A DNA stretch of 64,000 nucleotides from Nematostella vectensis (lineage: Eukaryota > Cnidaria > Anthozoa > Actiniaria > Edwardsiidae). The notes beneath the pieces were generated by a model that was not told the origin of the DNA, made no database searches, and was given only the letters and a program-made list of their open reading frames with translations. Every line of letters begins with the position of its first letter. Positions within the stretch are counted from its first letter, which is position 1. The stretch lies in contig NC_064037.1 of NCBI RefSeq assembly GCF_932526225.1, forward strand, positions 3,870,996 through 3,934,995, given 5' to 3'. Of this stretch, positions 1-11,600 are shown one piece after another. The translations under genes and the position numbers were made by a program.

Positions 1-518
1 AGATAACTATATAAATCTTTTTAAAATAACTATCTTTTTTATTATCGCTATATGTTGAAAATCACCCTATTAAAATAACGTTTTACATACAAGATTGAAT
101 TTATTGAATTCAATATAATCTTATAAGGCGAGGAGAGGGTATACTGGAAATTTGGTCCGGTCAAATGGAAAAACGAACCACCCCGCTCAAAATCCTGGCT
201 ACGGCCCTATGCGAAATGCTTATTTCATCTAGGATTGCAATCGAGAACCCATGTTCAATTGCCCGCAATGGCTCATGGGTAACGTTTTACTAAATTTAAG
301 AAAGCCAACCGGTTTAGTTCCAAGAAAACTCCAAAATAACCATCCGCGATTGAAGTTGGATCCCTTTCTTTTAAATTAATTAACTGATGGAAATGGATTT
401 TTGAGTGAGTCAGTATTGCGCGGTGAGCATAAAATGGCAGCGTGTTTGGGCTATTTTATGCACTGTTTTTTGTAACAAACCTTTGGAGTAAATATATTTT
501 TTAATTGTTATATTTCAG
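1..518. other. AT-rich spacer or intron with repeat remnants
   Basis: No coding exon is seen. Around 183-212 there is a fragment resembling the end of the CAG..CTG element family (contains CCTGGCTACGGCCCTA). About 296-470 resembles part of intron 5 of the KH genes (see separate entry). It ends in a splice acceptor (TTTCAG at 513-518) for the exon that follows. Confidence 0.5.
296..470 (+). repeat. Dispersed repeat shared with KH gene intron 5
   Basis: The block containing AAATAACCATCCGCGATTGA, then AACTGATGGAAATGGATT and TCAGTATTGCG, is a diverged copy of intron sequence at about 21455-21640 (and the matching positions in the other two KH genes). Order and spacing of the matches are kept, so it is one dispersed element. 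Its ends and class cannot be fixed by eye. Confidence 0.55.
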
Positions 519-787
519 ACCTGATGAGCATTGTGGCAAGGGGAGCCTAAAGCAATTGGAAGCTGAAGTTGCAGAAAAGGGACGCAAGGCGAAAATTCCT
601 ATTCCATTCACATGCGTGGAAAATCCGAAGTAAGGTGCAGCTATATAGAGAAAAGTCAGTGATAGAATATAAGTAATACAATTCTGTTTACAGGGAAATC
701 ATGGATATCCTCAAAAGCAGCGACCAGCCAATATCCTCGGAAAAGAGATCAAAATTCAAGCGAACTCGGCAAGGGAAGCACTGGAAG
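519..787 (+). CDS. Partial gene, two exons, unknown protein
   Basis: Exon 519-629 follows TTTCAG and ends at GTAAGG; exon 694-787 follows TTTACAG and ends at GTAATG. The frame runs through both without a stop (first base of 519 completes a codon from an exon left of the window), giving about 68 residues. The peptide is charged, with AEKGRKAKIPIPFTCVENPK in the first exon and KRSKFKRTRQGKHWK in the second, the basic end suggesting a nuclear or RNA-bound protein, but I do not recognise the family. If the last donor is not used the frame stops 12 codons later at 822-824, so this could be the C-terminus. The 5' part is outside the window. Confidence 0.5.
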
Positions 788-1789
788 GTAATGACATCTT
801 GGAAGAAAATGATGCTTGCATAACTGTCAACTCCCCAACATTATTAGGCGGGTATCACAAGATTTTGGACCTCATCACAAAGGCTCTCTTGTTTTTTTTT
901 TTTTTTACATATTTACTGCATTTCACCCGATTACACAAGATTTATGTCCAAGTTGGGTTGAAAACTATGCGCTAGCCTACATTGAAGGAGGATACTAGAG
1001 CTTAATCTTCCAAAATTAAATAAATCCAATGAATTTAGCCTCTTTAGACGTTAGGACCTTCCGATTGGTATCTAGTAAACCTGATTTTAAGCGATATTTC
1101 AAAGGGGTATATCGAAGTTCTTTATTTTCAGTGGGGTATAATATTTAATTTGTTGATTCTCGTAAATTGAATATGCACTTTTTGCTATTTCCAGGTTGTC
1201 TAAGCGATCCCGTTTGAAAGCATCTAAAAGAGATCGCCCGTCAAAAATATAACGTTTAAAATAATCAATAAAACTGATAAACAAAAATAAGGGTAACAAA
1301 TATTGGATGAGCCAGCAATGGTACACCATTAATTAAGTTCTTTCGAAATAAATGCTTAGCTAAATGAAGTATGAATGTGATTGTTTGGTAGTGGTGGTTG
1401 CGTTTGCTTCCGTGTGGCTAAAACAAAATAGGACAGATGTCGAAGTAGTAGATACCTTGGCTATCTCACCAAGAATACGTGGTTGAAAAAAACTGGGACA
1501 AGTATACGAATAATTTGTATTTATCTTACACTACAATATTATATCTATTTACAACTATTTCCAAGTTTCGATCTTAACTATGACTGTGCATAGATATGAC
1601 TTCAGGAACGAGTCAAAGCAATTTTGCTTGTGATTTTACGAAATTATACCCCGTCAGAGGAAATAATTCCGGGAGCAAGGGATTTTATCCCAGACTTCCC
1701 TCCGTATTGGGTTTAAGAATTCATTATTTTTACTGGAATTACAAATTATGTGGCATGCACTGTCGCGGCAATACTGCGTCTGCTCTTGC
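788..1789. other. Spacer with MITE remnant
   Basis: About 818-890 (ATAACTGTCAACTCCCC, then GGCGGGTATCACAAGATTTTGGACC) is a decayed end of the ATACCTGTCAAC element family seen whole at 57214-57582. Otherwise AT-rich, with no exon that I can support. It probably holds the 3' UTR of the minus-strand coiled-coil gene. Confidence 0.45.
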
Positions 1790-4700
1790 TTAAGACTCCC
1801 TGTATTTCGATGCAGGGGAGTCCGCCAGCACCCTCAAGGCATGTAGGTTCATTTCCGAGAACTGAGTCTTGAACTGTTCCCTGAAACAGTGGAAATAAGA
1901 ACATAAGAGACCGTCATTCAGTGCAGTCTCGGAACATCTACGCCCGTTAATCAAATTAAATTATCAACATTTTATCAAAACTTTATAGCATAGGCTAAGA
2001 AGTATTTAATGCAATCACATTGTGGAAAAATCGACTTAGGTATTAATCTTCGAAATAGCCAAATTTCTTTATTTTTCTTTTGCCTTGACAGCCTTACACA
2101 ATTGCGACTAAAGCAGACTTTTAGCTTTGAGAATAAAAATTAAACAATTCTATACCTTGGCACGCCAAGTTTTTCGTCGGCTTCCACTTGCATCGCAGTG
2201 GCACCCTCACCAACGCTACCTCCGACGCCATCGCCGGCACCAACACCTACTTCATCGGCATCAACTTCCTCAACGACGACGCCATCGTCAGCACCGACAT
2301 CTACTTCATCGACATCTACTTCCTCTGCGACGACGACATCGTCAACACCGACATCTACTTCATCGGCATCAACGTCCTCAACGACGACGCCATCGTCAGC
2401 ACCGACGTCTATTACAACGGCATCTAATTCATTGGCATCAACTTCCTCAGAGGAGACGGCATCTTCAGCGCAGACATCTACTTCATCGGCATCTATTTCC
2501 TCAGCGACGCCGCCATTGTCAGCGACATATATTTCCTCAGCGACGGCGTCCTCGCCATTGCCGGTATCTGTTCCATTGACTCCCACAGCAAAGACAACCT
2601 CCTCTTCGGCACTCCCGCCATCGACAGCTTCTCTCTCTTGGTAATCGAGTTCAGGCAACAGACTGGACTGAGTCGCATCTTTATGGATCGCACTCTTACT
2701 CTCCTCGATATCATTTAGGGAGGCTTCCAGCGGATATTCCTTGATCGGAGCGAGTGGCCTCCTTTTCACAAAAGCCTGTCTTGCAAGGCTCCACTGCAAA
2801 AAAGATAAAGAGTATAGAAAATTAAGAGATTTCCCCTCAAAACAGGAAAAAGGGTACTAAGCGAGACGAGTGGAATGTCATGATCTGACACTGCGAAATT
2901 GTAATTGTATAATAGTAACTGTGGCTTTTCTGGAGGGCAAGCTCATCCGTCATCGGCTGTGACCGCATAATCCTCCGCTATTAATATCCTTCTTCTCCAG
3001 ACAACACATTTCCAGAAAAATCTTGGCCTTCTTTTCAAGCGGTATTATCCCCTCCTAGCACTCTCCCCTCTTCTCCCGGACTGGGCTCATGATTGTTACT
3101 GTTCTAATTATTCCCCTACCTTCTTGGCTTTCTTCTCCAGTGGCTTTCTCTTAAATCGTACGATCTGACCCGAGACTCTCCTCCGGATGATCTCATGCCG
3201 CAGATTCATTGCATCGTCATCCCCATCGTCACTGCTGACAAGGCACGGCACAAGGTCGGGTACAGATGGCTTACGTGGGATTCCAGCGTCTTCTGCTGCT
3301 CCACAGACCAGGGGTCCATCTCCATGGACCACAAGCACCATGGCGTCATTCTCTCCAAGCTTGATGTCACGCATGGCGACATCATCGTTGTTGAAAAAGT
3401 GTACCTTCCTCGGCGGGTTACGGAGGGTTGCTCTTGAAATAGGGTCTTCATTATCGCGGCAAGCTGCCGCATTACCCTTAGGTACTTCCTCTAGATTTCC
3501 ATCCTTGACATACTTGCCGTGCAGCATACTCCTCAGCCTGGTATTTTCCTTAAGAAGTCTGTCCCTCATCTGTGTCAACTCAGCCACCGTTTCGGACTGC
3601 TGTCTTATCAGGACACTCATGTCACGAGTTTGGTCCACAGCACGCCGGAACATCGTGTTTATCTGTTTCTCTTTCTCGGCGAATTGATCACTCGTGGCGA
3701 TGTGCTCCCGTAAGACGCTGGTGTATTTCTGGCTGAGTTCATCCATTGTCTTCTTCTGCTCCTCAATCATGGCTTCCTTATCCTGCAGTTTCTCCTCCAT
3801 CACCTGCATTTGTTTGGCCTCCTGAATGCTTTCCAAGCGCATAGCTTGCAGCTTTGTCAAGTTCTCAAAGCGCTCTCTTTCCAGATCACAGCACTTGTTT
3901 TTCAGGGCATCAACTATCTCAGCAAAGTTCTTAACCTGGCTATTCCTCTCCATAATCTGCAACTCCAGAGTGTTAATCCGGAACAGAGCATCTATCAGAG
4001 TTTCTGGTTGCGCCATTTTAAGTGTAGGATATGGAAGTGCTGCTTCCGCCATCTCCGACTCCTCTTGTATATCGGACAATGCCTCCTTAGCACTCTTCTC
4101 TTCCGTCTCTGTCGGAGGACAAGCCACACGTGCAGTTGGGTGGATCCCCTCTGAAAGGTCCTGGTTCCCGCAGATGTTATCCCGTTTTTCTGTACTGTTC
4201 GCGTACGCTTCAAGTTCTCTCTTCAATTCATCAACAGCTTCCTCAAGCTTTTGGTTCTCAAGTTGTAGCTGAGTCCGCTTAGCGTCCGACTCTTCGAGCT
4301 CGTTTCGTAGCTGTCCCAAGCCCATAAGCAGGGAGTTTTTCTCTTTTGACACAGCCATGTACTCATTCAACAGCTCGCTTGATCGCAGATCGCGTCGCTT
4401 GATCTCGCACCTTGAACGGAGCAAGCAGCAAGGCATGTCATTAGTAATACTCAAGTCATTAAACAATTTAAGATTTTCAATATTGTATATTATATATGTA
4501 TATGTAAGGGGTTGGGGTGGGGGGGGGGGGGAGACCAAAGACCGGCAAGAGAAGACGCTAGAACACGCTGAACCACTTTAGAGACATGTACACACATTTC
4601 AGTAATAAAAAGAAAGCAAGAACTTAAATCACACTATCGACACCAAACCGATATTCTCCCTAGAAAAATAGACACAACATAAGCTTGCATTCTGCATGTA

Positions 4701-7700
4701 TAGAAAGAGAAAACACATTTGCTCCTCCCACACTAACGCAAGCCTATGGGTGTGGTCAGGATTTGGTTGTTACCTGAGGTTTTCCAGCTCTCGAGCCTTG
4801 CACACCAATCCCAGTCGGTTGCGTTCAAGCTCCTTCTCCTGCGCAAAAGTCTGGGTCTCAAGTTTTTCATTAGCGTTGTTCAGACTCAGGGTTAATGTCT
4901 CAAGGGACTTAAAATCCGACTTGGTCTCTTCAAGCTCATCCTGAAGACCCTGCATGGTCTGTACTAGCGCCTTGGTTTCTGATCGCTTCTTACTTAACTG
5001 ATCCTCATAATCAATAATCATGGACTCTGCGTCATGCTGCAGCTTCTCTTTAGCAATGCAGGTGTCCTTTAGGTCTTTGTGTGTTTTGGCCACAATATCA
5101 ACCATGGCTGTACCAAGCTCCTGCACGTAGGTGACAGGATTGGAGGCACAAGGCTTCTTGGTTAGATCCTCCTGGATGCTTGCATTGCTTCCCTCACTTC
5201 TTACTTGCTGCAAGTCCTTGTATATCCCCTCTAGCACACGCATGACAGCACGCACTGCGGGTACTTCCAGCTTGATTCTGTGACTGGCTGGTGTGAATCC
5301 TATGCATTTGTGTGATCGTGACAGTTGTGTGAAAGGTTGCAATTGCGTGACAGGTGGTCTGGGAGCCAGGTGTCTGCTGGGTAAAACATCCAGCAAGCCT
5401 TTGCCAGCTGTTGGTGTAACTTTCTTCAGCTTTGAGCTTAATTTGCCGTATATTGGTGAAAGATCAACAGGCTTGGGGGTCTGAACCTTGGGTGCACCAA
5501 GTTCCATTACAGTACGCATGGGTTTGGATCGTGCGATGATTTGCTGAGGTGATACCACAGGTCTTTTGTCGTTGGTAACCTTTATAAAATGGAAAAATCA
5601 ATAAATTTTCATTCATATGATACATACAGACAGTATTTGACATGTTGATGTTTTGTGGCTTTGCCAGTCAGTGACAACAGCTCTTCCGAGCAGGCTGGCA
5701 ACACCTTTTGACACCCCTTATTTTGACCCCGAGCAGGCTGGCAACACCTTTTGACACCCCTTATTTTGACCCCTTTTGTTGGTCTTGAAGGGTAACAGAC
5801 TTTTTTGTTCAATCATCTTTGAAGTACCAACCTCTTGCTTTTCTTTGCTATTTTCCTTGCTATTCTTAACATGATGTGACACAGACTTTGTATAAGATGG
5901 TGCCACAGCTGGTGTGTCTTTGAGTGATGACGGTGCTTTCTTGACGAGCCTTAAAAAACAGAGTTTTGCCTTAATTAATCTGAGATAGCACTGATATCAC
6001 AGGTATCACATGAAAAAGCCTAGTATTTGAAGATTCCTTAATAAGAAATGACCCACTTTTTGGCCGCCAAGGGGGGACACCCTGCGCACCCCCCCTGTGT
6101 ACGCGCCTGGCATGTTAGTAAATTAATTTGAAACCCATTTTGTGAGTGGTCAAATGGTACACAGTGTGACTTACGATTTTGATTCAACCATGTTCTATCT
6201 GTTCCCAGGTATCCAAATTCTCAATAAAATTTATTCATTGATCATTTAATTACCTACATATTTTAATGAAATACCCTAGTATTATAATATAGCAATGAAA
6301 TACCTCGGAGTGACGAGAGCAGCATATCTTTGAGGAATGGGAATGGCACTACTGAATGTAGACAGCAGGTCCCTAAAACATAAATTAAAATGAATCAACT
6401 ACATTTATTTTCTTCTTATTTGAGAATATAATCTCGCGATTATAGTAGTATTCTGCTTTTTTAAAGAGAACACAAAGCAAACAAATACGCTTCCTTTACC
6501 CTTTACCTTTTTTGGCACATTTCCGTACCACTTTTGGAATTTGCGCGTCTTTGAATTCGGCTTTGGAATGATGTATCCTAAAAAAATAAAGACTAAATTA
6601 ATGACAATCTACTGTATCTTTAGAACTCTGAATTCAAAGGTATTTAAAGGAATTCCTCTGTCATAAAACTTGAAGGCTTTTATCGAATTCTAAATATTGA
6701 TTTCTCTCCAACCTACAACGAAAACCAGTTCTTCCTTGCTTGCTAACGTTTTTGAAAATTCAAAGTTTTAAAATGCCCCGACTTAATTCTACATTAATAT
6801 TTTGAGGCGGAAGGCTATCATGTAACTAGAAGACAATATTTGTGAATATTGAATATTTATTAGTTTCATTTTAGTTTGCAAGAAATTCTCCGTTTTGTTC
6901 AGCAGCCATCTTGCTCTTGTTAAATCTTGTACGTAGACCCTTTACACATGCGCAGGACAAGCCATTTGTACGTAGACCCTTTACACATGCGCAGGACAAG
7001 CCATTTGTACGTAGACCCTTTACACATGCGCAGGACAAGCCATTTGTACGTAGACCCTTTACACATGCGCAGGACAAGCCATTTGAGTGCTACTCCTTTC
7101 AGATAATCCAATTGAAACTTGAAAGCGGAATTTATCCTATCTTAAAAATATCCCCTCCAAGAGTGATTTTTATAACGGGAGAAAAGGTAGGCAATGCAAA
7201 CAATAATTGAAGACAAAGACAGAAATGTCACAAAATGACGCATCAAAAATGGCTTGTATAACATAAAAATACATACATAATTTAGTTGACATACTTTAGT
7301 TGTCGAAGGTGCAAAGCATCCTTGTACCGTATTCTTTGGGCGCGATGGCCTTATTTCAGGAACTGTCTGTCGTTTTTTCTCAGAGCAGTTGTTTAGGGCT
7401 GCCATTGTTGGCGGGGAAGGCCTCAAACCTTTCTTTGAACCTTCTTGTTTTCCTTCTACATGAAGCAGGTTTAGAAGAGTTCCACGAACTGGGCGTTTTC
7501 TCGTGCCCGGGTTTTTTTGCCCGGATGGCGGCCTTGGAATCAAGCTTGGCTTTTTGTTATTGTTCTTCATTCCCACTGGATCGGCGGCTGTCCAAGCCAT
7601 TTTTGGGGATAAACTGCTGTCTTTGATTAAAACTCGCTGGTTGCGTACAGGAATTCTAGACCCCTGGACTCTGGAAATAATCGGGTCTACAGACGATTCC

Positions 7701-7708
7701 CGCGACAT
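1790..7708 (-). CDS. Large coiled-coil protein with SxIP motifs and acidic repeat tail
   Basis: Eight exons on the minus strand, all with GT-AG borders and continuous frame: 7295-7708, 6507-6577, 6304-6372, 5832-5949, 4774-5579, 3120-4410, 2156-2793, 1790-1880. They sum to 3498 bases, 1166 codons with the TAA, so 1165 residues. The start (7706-7708) has G at -3. Residues 1-~370 are basic and Ser/Pro-rich and hold two SxIP-type motifs (GSRIPVRNQ in exon 1, SSAIPIPQR in exon 3), which in known plus-end tracking proteins bind EB1. Residues ~385-790 are heptad-rich coiled coil. Residues ~990-1120 are an acidic repeat (EEVDADEVDVGADD type). The last exon adds a tail ending SPASKYRES. By architecture it could be a spindle, kinetochore or centrosome protein of the astrin kind; no orthologue is claimed. 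The exon 7 donor matters: reading through it would replace the tail by YRIV and a stop. It is divergent from TMEM248. Confidence 0.8.
2230..2520 (-). repeat. Coding minisatellite (acidic region)
   Basis: Imperfect direct repeats built on CATCTACTTCATCGGCATC and GACGACGCCATCGTCAGC lie wholly inside exon 7 of the coiled-coil gene. On the minus strand they read as alternating (E/D)EVDADEVDVG and AEDDGVVV-like blocks. All units stay in frame. The plus strand is also open in more than one frame here, a by-product of the repeat composition. Confidence 0.7.
5688..5773 (-). repeat. 43-bp direct repeat, two copies
   Basis: Two adjacent identical 43-base units beginning GAGCAGGCTGGCAACACC, at 5688-5730 and 5731-5773, in intron 4 of the coiled-coil gene. 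Identity suggests a recent duplication. Confidence 0.9.
6929..7084. repeat. 39-bp tandem repeat, four identical copies
   Basis: Four head-to-tail copies of a 39-base unit beginning GTACGTAGACCCTTTACACA and ending CAAGCCATTT, in intron 1 of the coiled-coil gene. 39 is a multiple of 3, so several frames stay open across it, but nothing suggests it is coding. Confidence 0.95.
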
Positions 7709-8268
7709 TTCTCCAGAAATATACTCCTCGATTGAGAAATCTCGACCTTAATAGATTGTGTATCAATATTTCAAATATTCGCTTTGTAACTGTTTCAGGT
7801 TATCGAGTGCGCACCTATGGTACTTCACTCGAGTTGAAAAACTAAATTGTTTCGATCGTCTTCGGAAATGGTTACTATAGAAACTGGGGAACTTCCATTG
7901 TTTGCTCATTTATTGCGCGCGCTAATGACAAATTTTTACCAGGGTGGGGTTGGGGAAGATCTCTTCTTCAAATTTCAAAGCTGTGAGGTGGGGTCGAGGT
8001 ATCTCCAGGGATTAATATAAACCTGATAAACGATCTCTAAATCATACAAATGTGTCCTCGCAAGAAAGAAGATAGAGGAAAGCTGGTTATCAGGTAAAAT
8101 AAGAAAAATACATCATTTTGCCCAAAAGCGGATCAGTAGTTGTTCCGAAACTTTCTGGTGCACGTGCTATCATTATTGAAAACAAACGAAAAGCAACAAA
8201 CGAACAAAACAAAAACAAAAAAATAGCACTGAGACGTGACGAAACCAGAAGCTGTCGCGAAAAGCACC
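7709..8268. promoter_or_regulatory. Shared divergent promoter region (inferred)
   Basis: This 560-base interval separates the start codon of the minus-strand coiled-coil gene from the upstream ORF of TMEM248 on the plus strand. It must contain both transcription starts unless further 5' exons exist. A GCGCGCGC run sits near 7915. No TATA box or factor site can be assigned. Confidence 0.4.
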
Positions 8269-8385
8269 ATGGGTGGTCTTCAAGCTCGCAGAGACTTATG
8301 GGAGCCTTATTTACAATATGGCGGCGATGTTGTGAAAGACGATTGTACCATTCAAGAACTCATACAAAACTTACAAGTTCAGTGA
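8269..8385 (+). CDS. 38-codon upstream ORF in the TMEM248 leader
   Basis: The ATG at 8269 sits in CACCATGG, a perfect Kozak context (A at -3, G at +4), better than that of the main ORF. The peptide starts MGGLQARRDLWEPYLQYGG and ends at TGA 8383-8385. A good donor (CTTCTA|GTAAGTA, exon end 8405) follows 20 bases later, and the TMEM248 coding exon starts at an acceptor at 8626, so both ORFs would be on one mRNA. The composition (Trp, Tyr, balanced charge) looks like real protein. It could be a regulatory uORF or a microprotein. Confidence 0.5.
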   Translation: MGGLQARRDLWEPYLQYGGDVVKDDCTIQELIQNLQVQ

Positions 8386-8646
8386 TGTAAATAACAACTT
8401 CTAGTAAGTAAATATAAAATGTATATAGTTTTAGCTCCAGAGACATTGTTTTATTCTATTAAAATTTTATTTATGCTATTATAATAATAGCATTGTATAA
8501 ACTTATACGTGTTCGACTCGAATGAATGCATGTCATGCATGAGTCCAGGTGTTTTCTAGGGGCTTTCCAATATTCATCTTTCTTTACAAGTTATGTATTT
8601 TGTATTTCTGTTCTTTATTATACAGGAACGATCCAAGGTAGCAGCA

Positions 8647-11600
8647 ATGTTTAATTGCAAATGCATCAAGAATTTGGTTGGGTTCGCAAACTCTAGACCA
8701 CCTTGTGTCGTGTTCACTGCTTGTTTGGCAGTGTTTGCGGTTGGCCTATTTTCTCTTGGCTACTACATGCAAGTTGGAGTTTTCGATGAGGAGAATACGG
8801 TAGGATGATGATAGAAGAATTACATTGCGTGTTAACATTAACTACATTGTTTCTTCAAGTATTTCTGGTTAACCATAATTAATTACGGATGATCGAAACG
8901 AATCGAGTCTAAACAATACGTAAGCTTAACTTATGCATTGCTTTAGCTGTTTAGTGACACATTTTTTAATTTTTTCAGTTTTATAAAAAAAAGAACAAAC
9001 ACAGGGCAAGCAATAATACTAAAAAAATATATAGATTCCTTTTCCCCACTGACTCCTAATGCCTACTTATACTGGTCATTGAATTGCACTGTGCACCCCT
9101 TCTGCGCATAATGGCACATGCTGTTTGTTCGAATTTTCCGGTATAAAGTGTGTGCGTGCCACGGTTGTACAATAAAACAAAGCAAAAGGCACGCATGTCT
9201 TACTTTAAATCGCTTTGACAGAAAAACAAAGTCGGTCCAATTTTTTATTTGCTCAAATAGTTAAATATATACGGAAAAATGATATTATACTGAAAGAAAA
9301 AAAAAGTTGGATTGTAGAAGTTTGTTTATTTTCTTTTAAAATCCGTAAAAATACTTCAAAATAGCGCTTTTTACTAAATAAATAGTGGCGAAAACGGTGT
9401 CTTTTAGTGCGATCTCTTAAATAGCTACTACAAGGTTATTGTTCAGGAGATTGGATTTTGGCAGCTCGACAAACAGAACTCGATTTTCTAAAGACTATAG
9501 GCACTGTTTTTGAAAACTAGGAGTCTGGATTTTTCCTCATGTAATCAATAAAAACATGTCAACTCTATGCCTCTCTGTTGTCAAAACGAGGTTGGTACCC
9601 CCATTTTTTATTAGATTTGAAGAAATGAAAAATTTATTACCAAATATGTGGTTTTCGAAGAACATAAAAATTCACCATTTCTCGCGGTATTGAAATTTCG
9701 CAAATCCGATGCGTGAACTTTTAGAAAATAGTAATGTTAAAATATTTCTGCAAAAAATATTATGTTAGATTTGAACAGTAGCTTTTCCGATATGTTTTTC
9801 TGTTGTGGGTCAGGTGTCCATGGGAGGGGTCAGATGACGTCATCACTTGTGTCATTTATGACTAAAACCCTTATGTTGAAAGTTCCAAGAGATTTGACAG
9901 AAGACAGAAGCTTTTATAAAACAAACAAATTTCCCTAGCAACGGACTCAAAAGATAATACCATAGGCCCTTAACTTCAATATTGTTTATGCCAAGTTTAA
10001 AAAAAAGTCTGGATAGTAGAACTATTTCAAGGTAATTACCTTAAAAGCTAAAAATCCAGGAGATATACAAGAACTGTATAAGAAATTCTAGATGAATTTT
10101 CCTAGAAGATTACAGTAAATGCATAGGAAGTTTCTATTTATTTTTGCCGGGAGATGAAGGCTAAAAACCGAGAGTCTCCCTTGAAAACCAGGTGAGTGGG
10201 CCGGTATGTCACAAGTAGATGTTTTGGCTGAGGAAAAGGACTGCATATGTAGCACTTTGAGAAAGAATGGGGAATGGTGCCTAAGGTACAGGATGGGTTA
10301 ATTGGCTGTTTGATATAAACTAACCTTGTTTTGGAGGTATCTGTTTTTGGTCTGCTTTAGTTTTTTTTTCTCACAAATGCCTAAAAGTCATAAAAGTGTT
10401 AAAATACAGAGCTACTATAGCCATAATAGAAAAATCTTGAAACAGTATTTTTATGTTTGGTTGATCTAATTAGTAATATTCCCTTTGTTCTATAACAGGA
10501 TTGGAGAATGTTCATTGGCAGCTTAGCGCAGAAGGAATTTTGTATGTTTAGCAACAACACTCTGAACAGCACCCTAAACTACACAGTAAGCGAGAACTTG
10601 ACACTCTCTGCTAGCTTGATCCCTGTGACATTACCAATGATTCTCCGTGTATACCCGGGAAATCTTTTCCTGGGGACGGTCACCAATGTTAGCCATGTTA
10701 CAACTATTGTGAGAGGTGGAGAGCTTGGATTGTCTGGCGCAATGCATTCTCAACCAGTGAACTTGACCTTCAAACTGGAAAAGCATTGGTCGGTATCATG
10801 CGAGGGTGTGGCCTGCCCTAATAGTGGATTTGCGGCATGTGGAGTTGTCTCATTACCAGCAGAGATCATTCCAGCAGACATGTGAGTTGTATTAACATTT
10901 AGATTCAGACACTTGAGTTTAGTATATTATTCCATTTGCTTGTCTGGTGACAACATCTACTGTATGTGATATTGCTTGCTCTAGTTAATTAGAGTGATTT
11001 TAATAGCATGATTGAAATACACCATGGGTAGTGTGAGGTTGTGGCGATGAAATTATTTTTATTTGTCACATTCACAGTGCAGCGCATGCTAGTGTGGCTG
11101 CCTTGATGGTTTTGTGTTAGAAAATCAATTACTAAAAGGAATGAGGCTGCAAGAAATGCACTATATTAACTATACAAGGCAACTAGCAAGGCAAAGAAAT
11201 GCTTGAGTGCCCATCAGAGCTTGGCCTACATGCCCTCCTTGGTACAAGTTCATGTGAATCAAAACCATTATTCTTTCTTCAAACATTGTGTTTGTGGTTA
11301 CTGCAGTGTGACACACCATAAAAGAAGTGTTAAAATTTGAGTAGAAATAATTTAATTCTATGCATTGTTTCTAATTGACTTCTGTACAGTACCATATTTC
11401 TGACAAGTTAGTACAATTCGACCTTTAAGTCAAGAAGTTAACATTACAATTCAAGTGCAGGTAGTCTTCAGGGGTTTGCAACTATTCACTTGAACAAAAA
11501 CGGTTTCAGCTGTTGCCCTCTTTAGTTGTGTATAACCTTAAAATCATCATCATGGCAATGTGCCACATCAGCCTATTTCTGCTTTGGTGACAGTTCCATC

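Noticed and set aside
2198-2644. Long Ser/Thr-rich plus-strand frame, mucin-like
   Set aside because: It is the complement of the acidic repeat exon, which has a spliced, in-frame gene model; the frame is open because of repeat composition.
3187-4272. Several plus-strand frames of 100-166 codons
   Set aside because: Shadows of the coiled-coil exon on the minus strand.
5718-5906. Extension of coiled-coil exon 4 into the 43-bp repeats
   Set aside because: The donor at 5831 (CAAGAG|GTTGGT) joins exon 5 in frame, while reading on runs into repeats and a stop.
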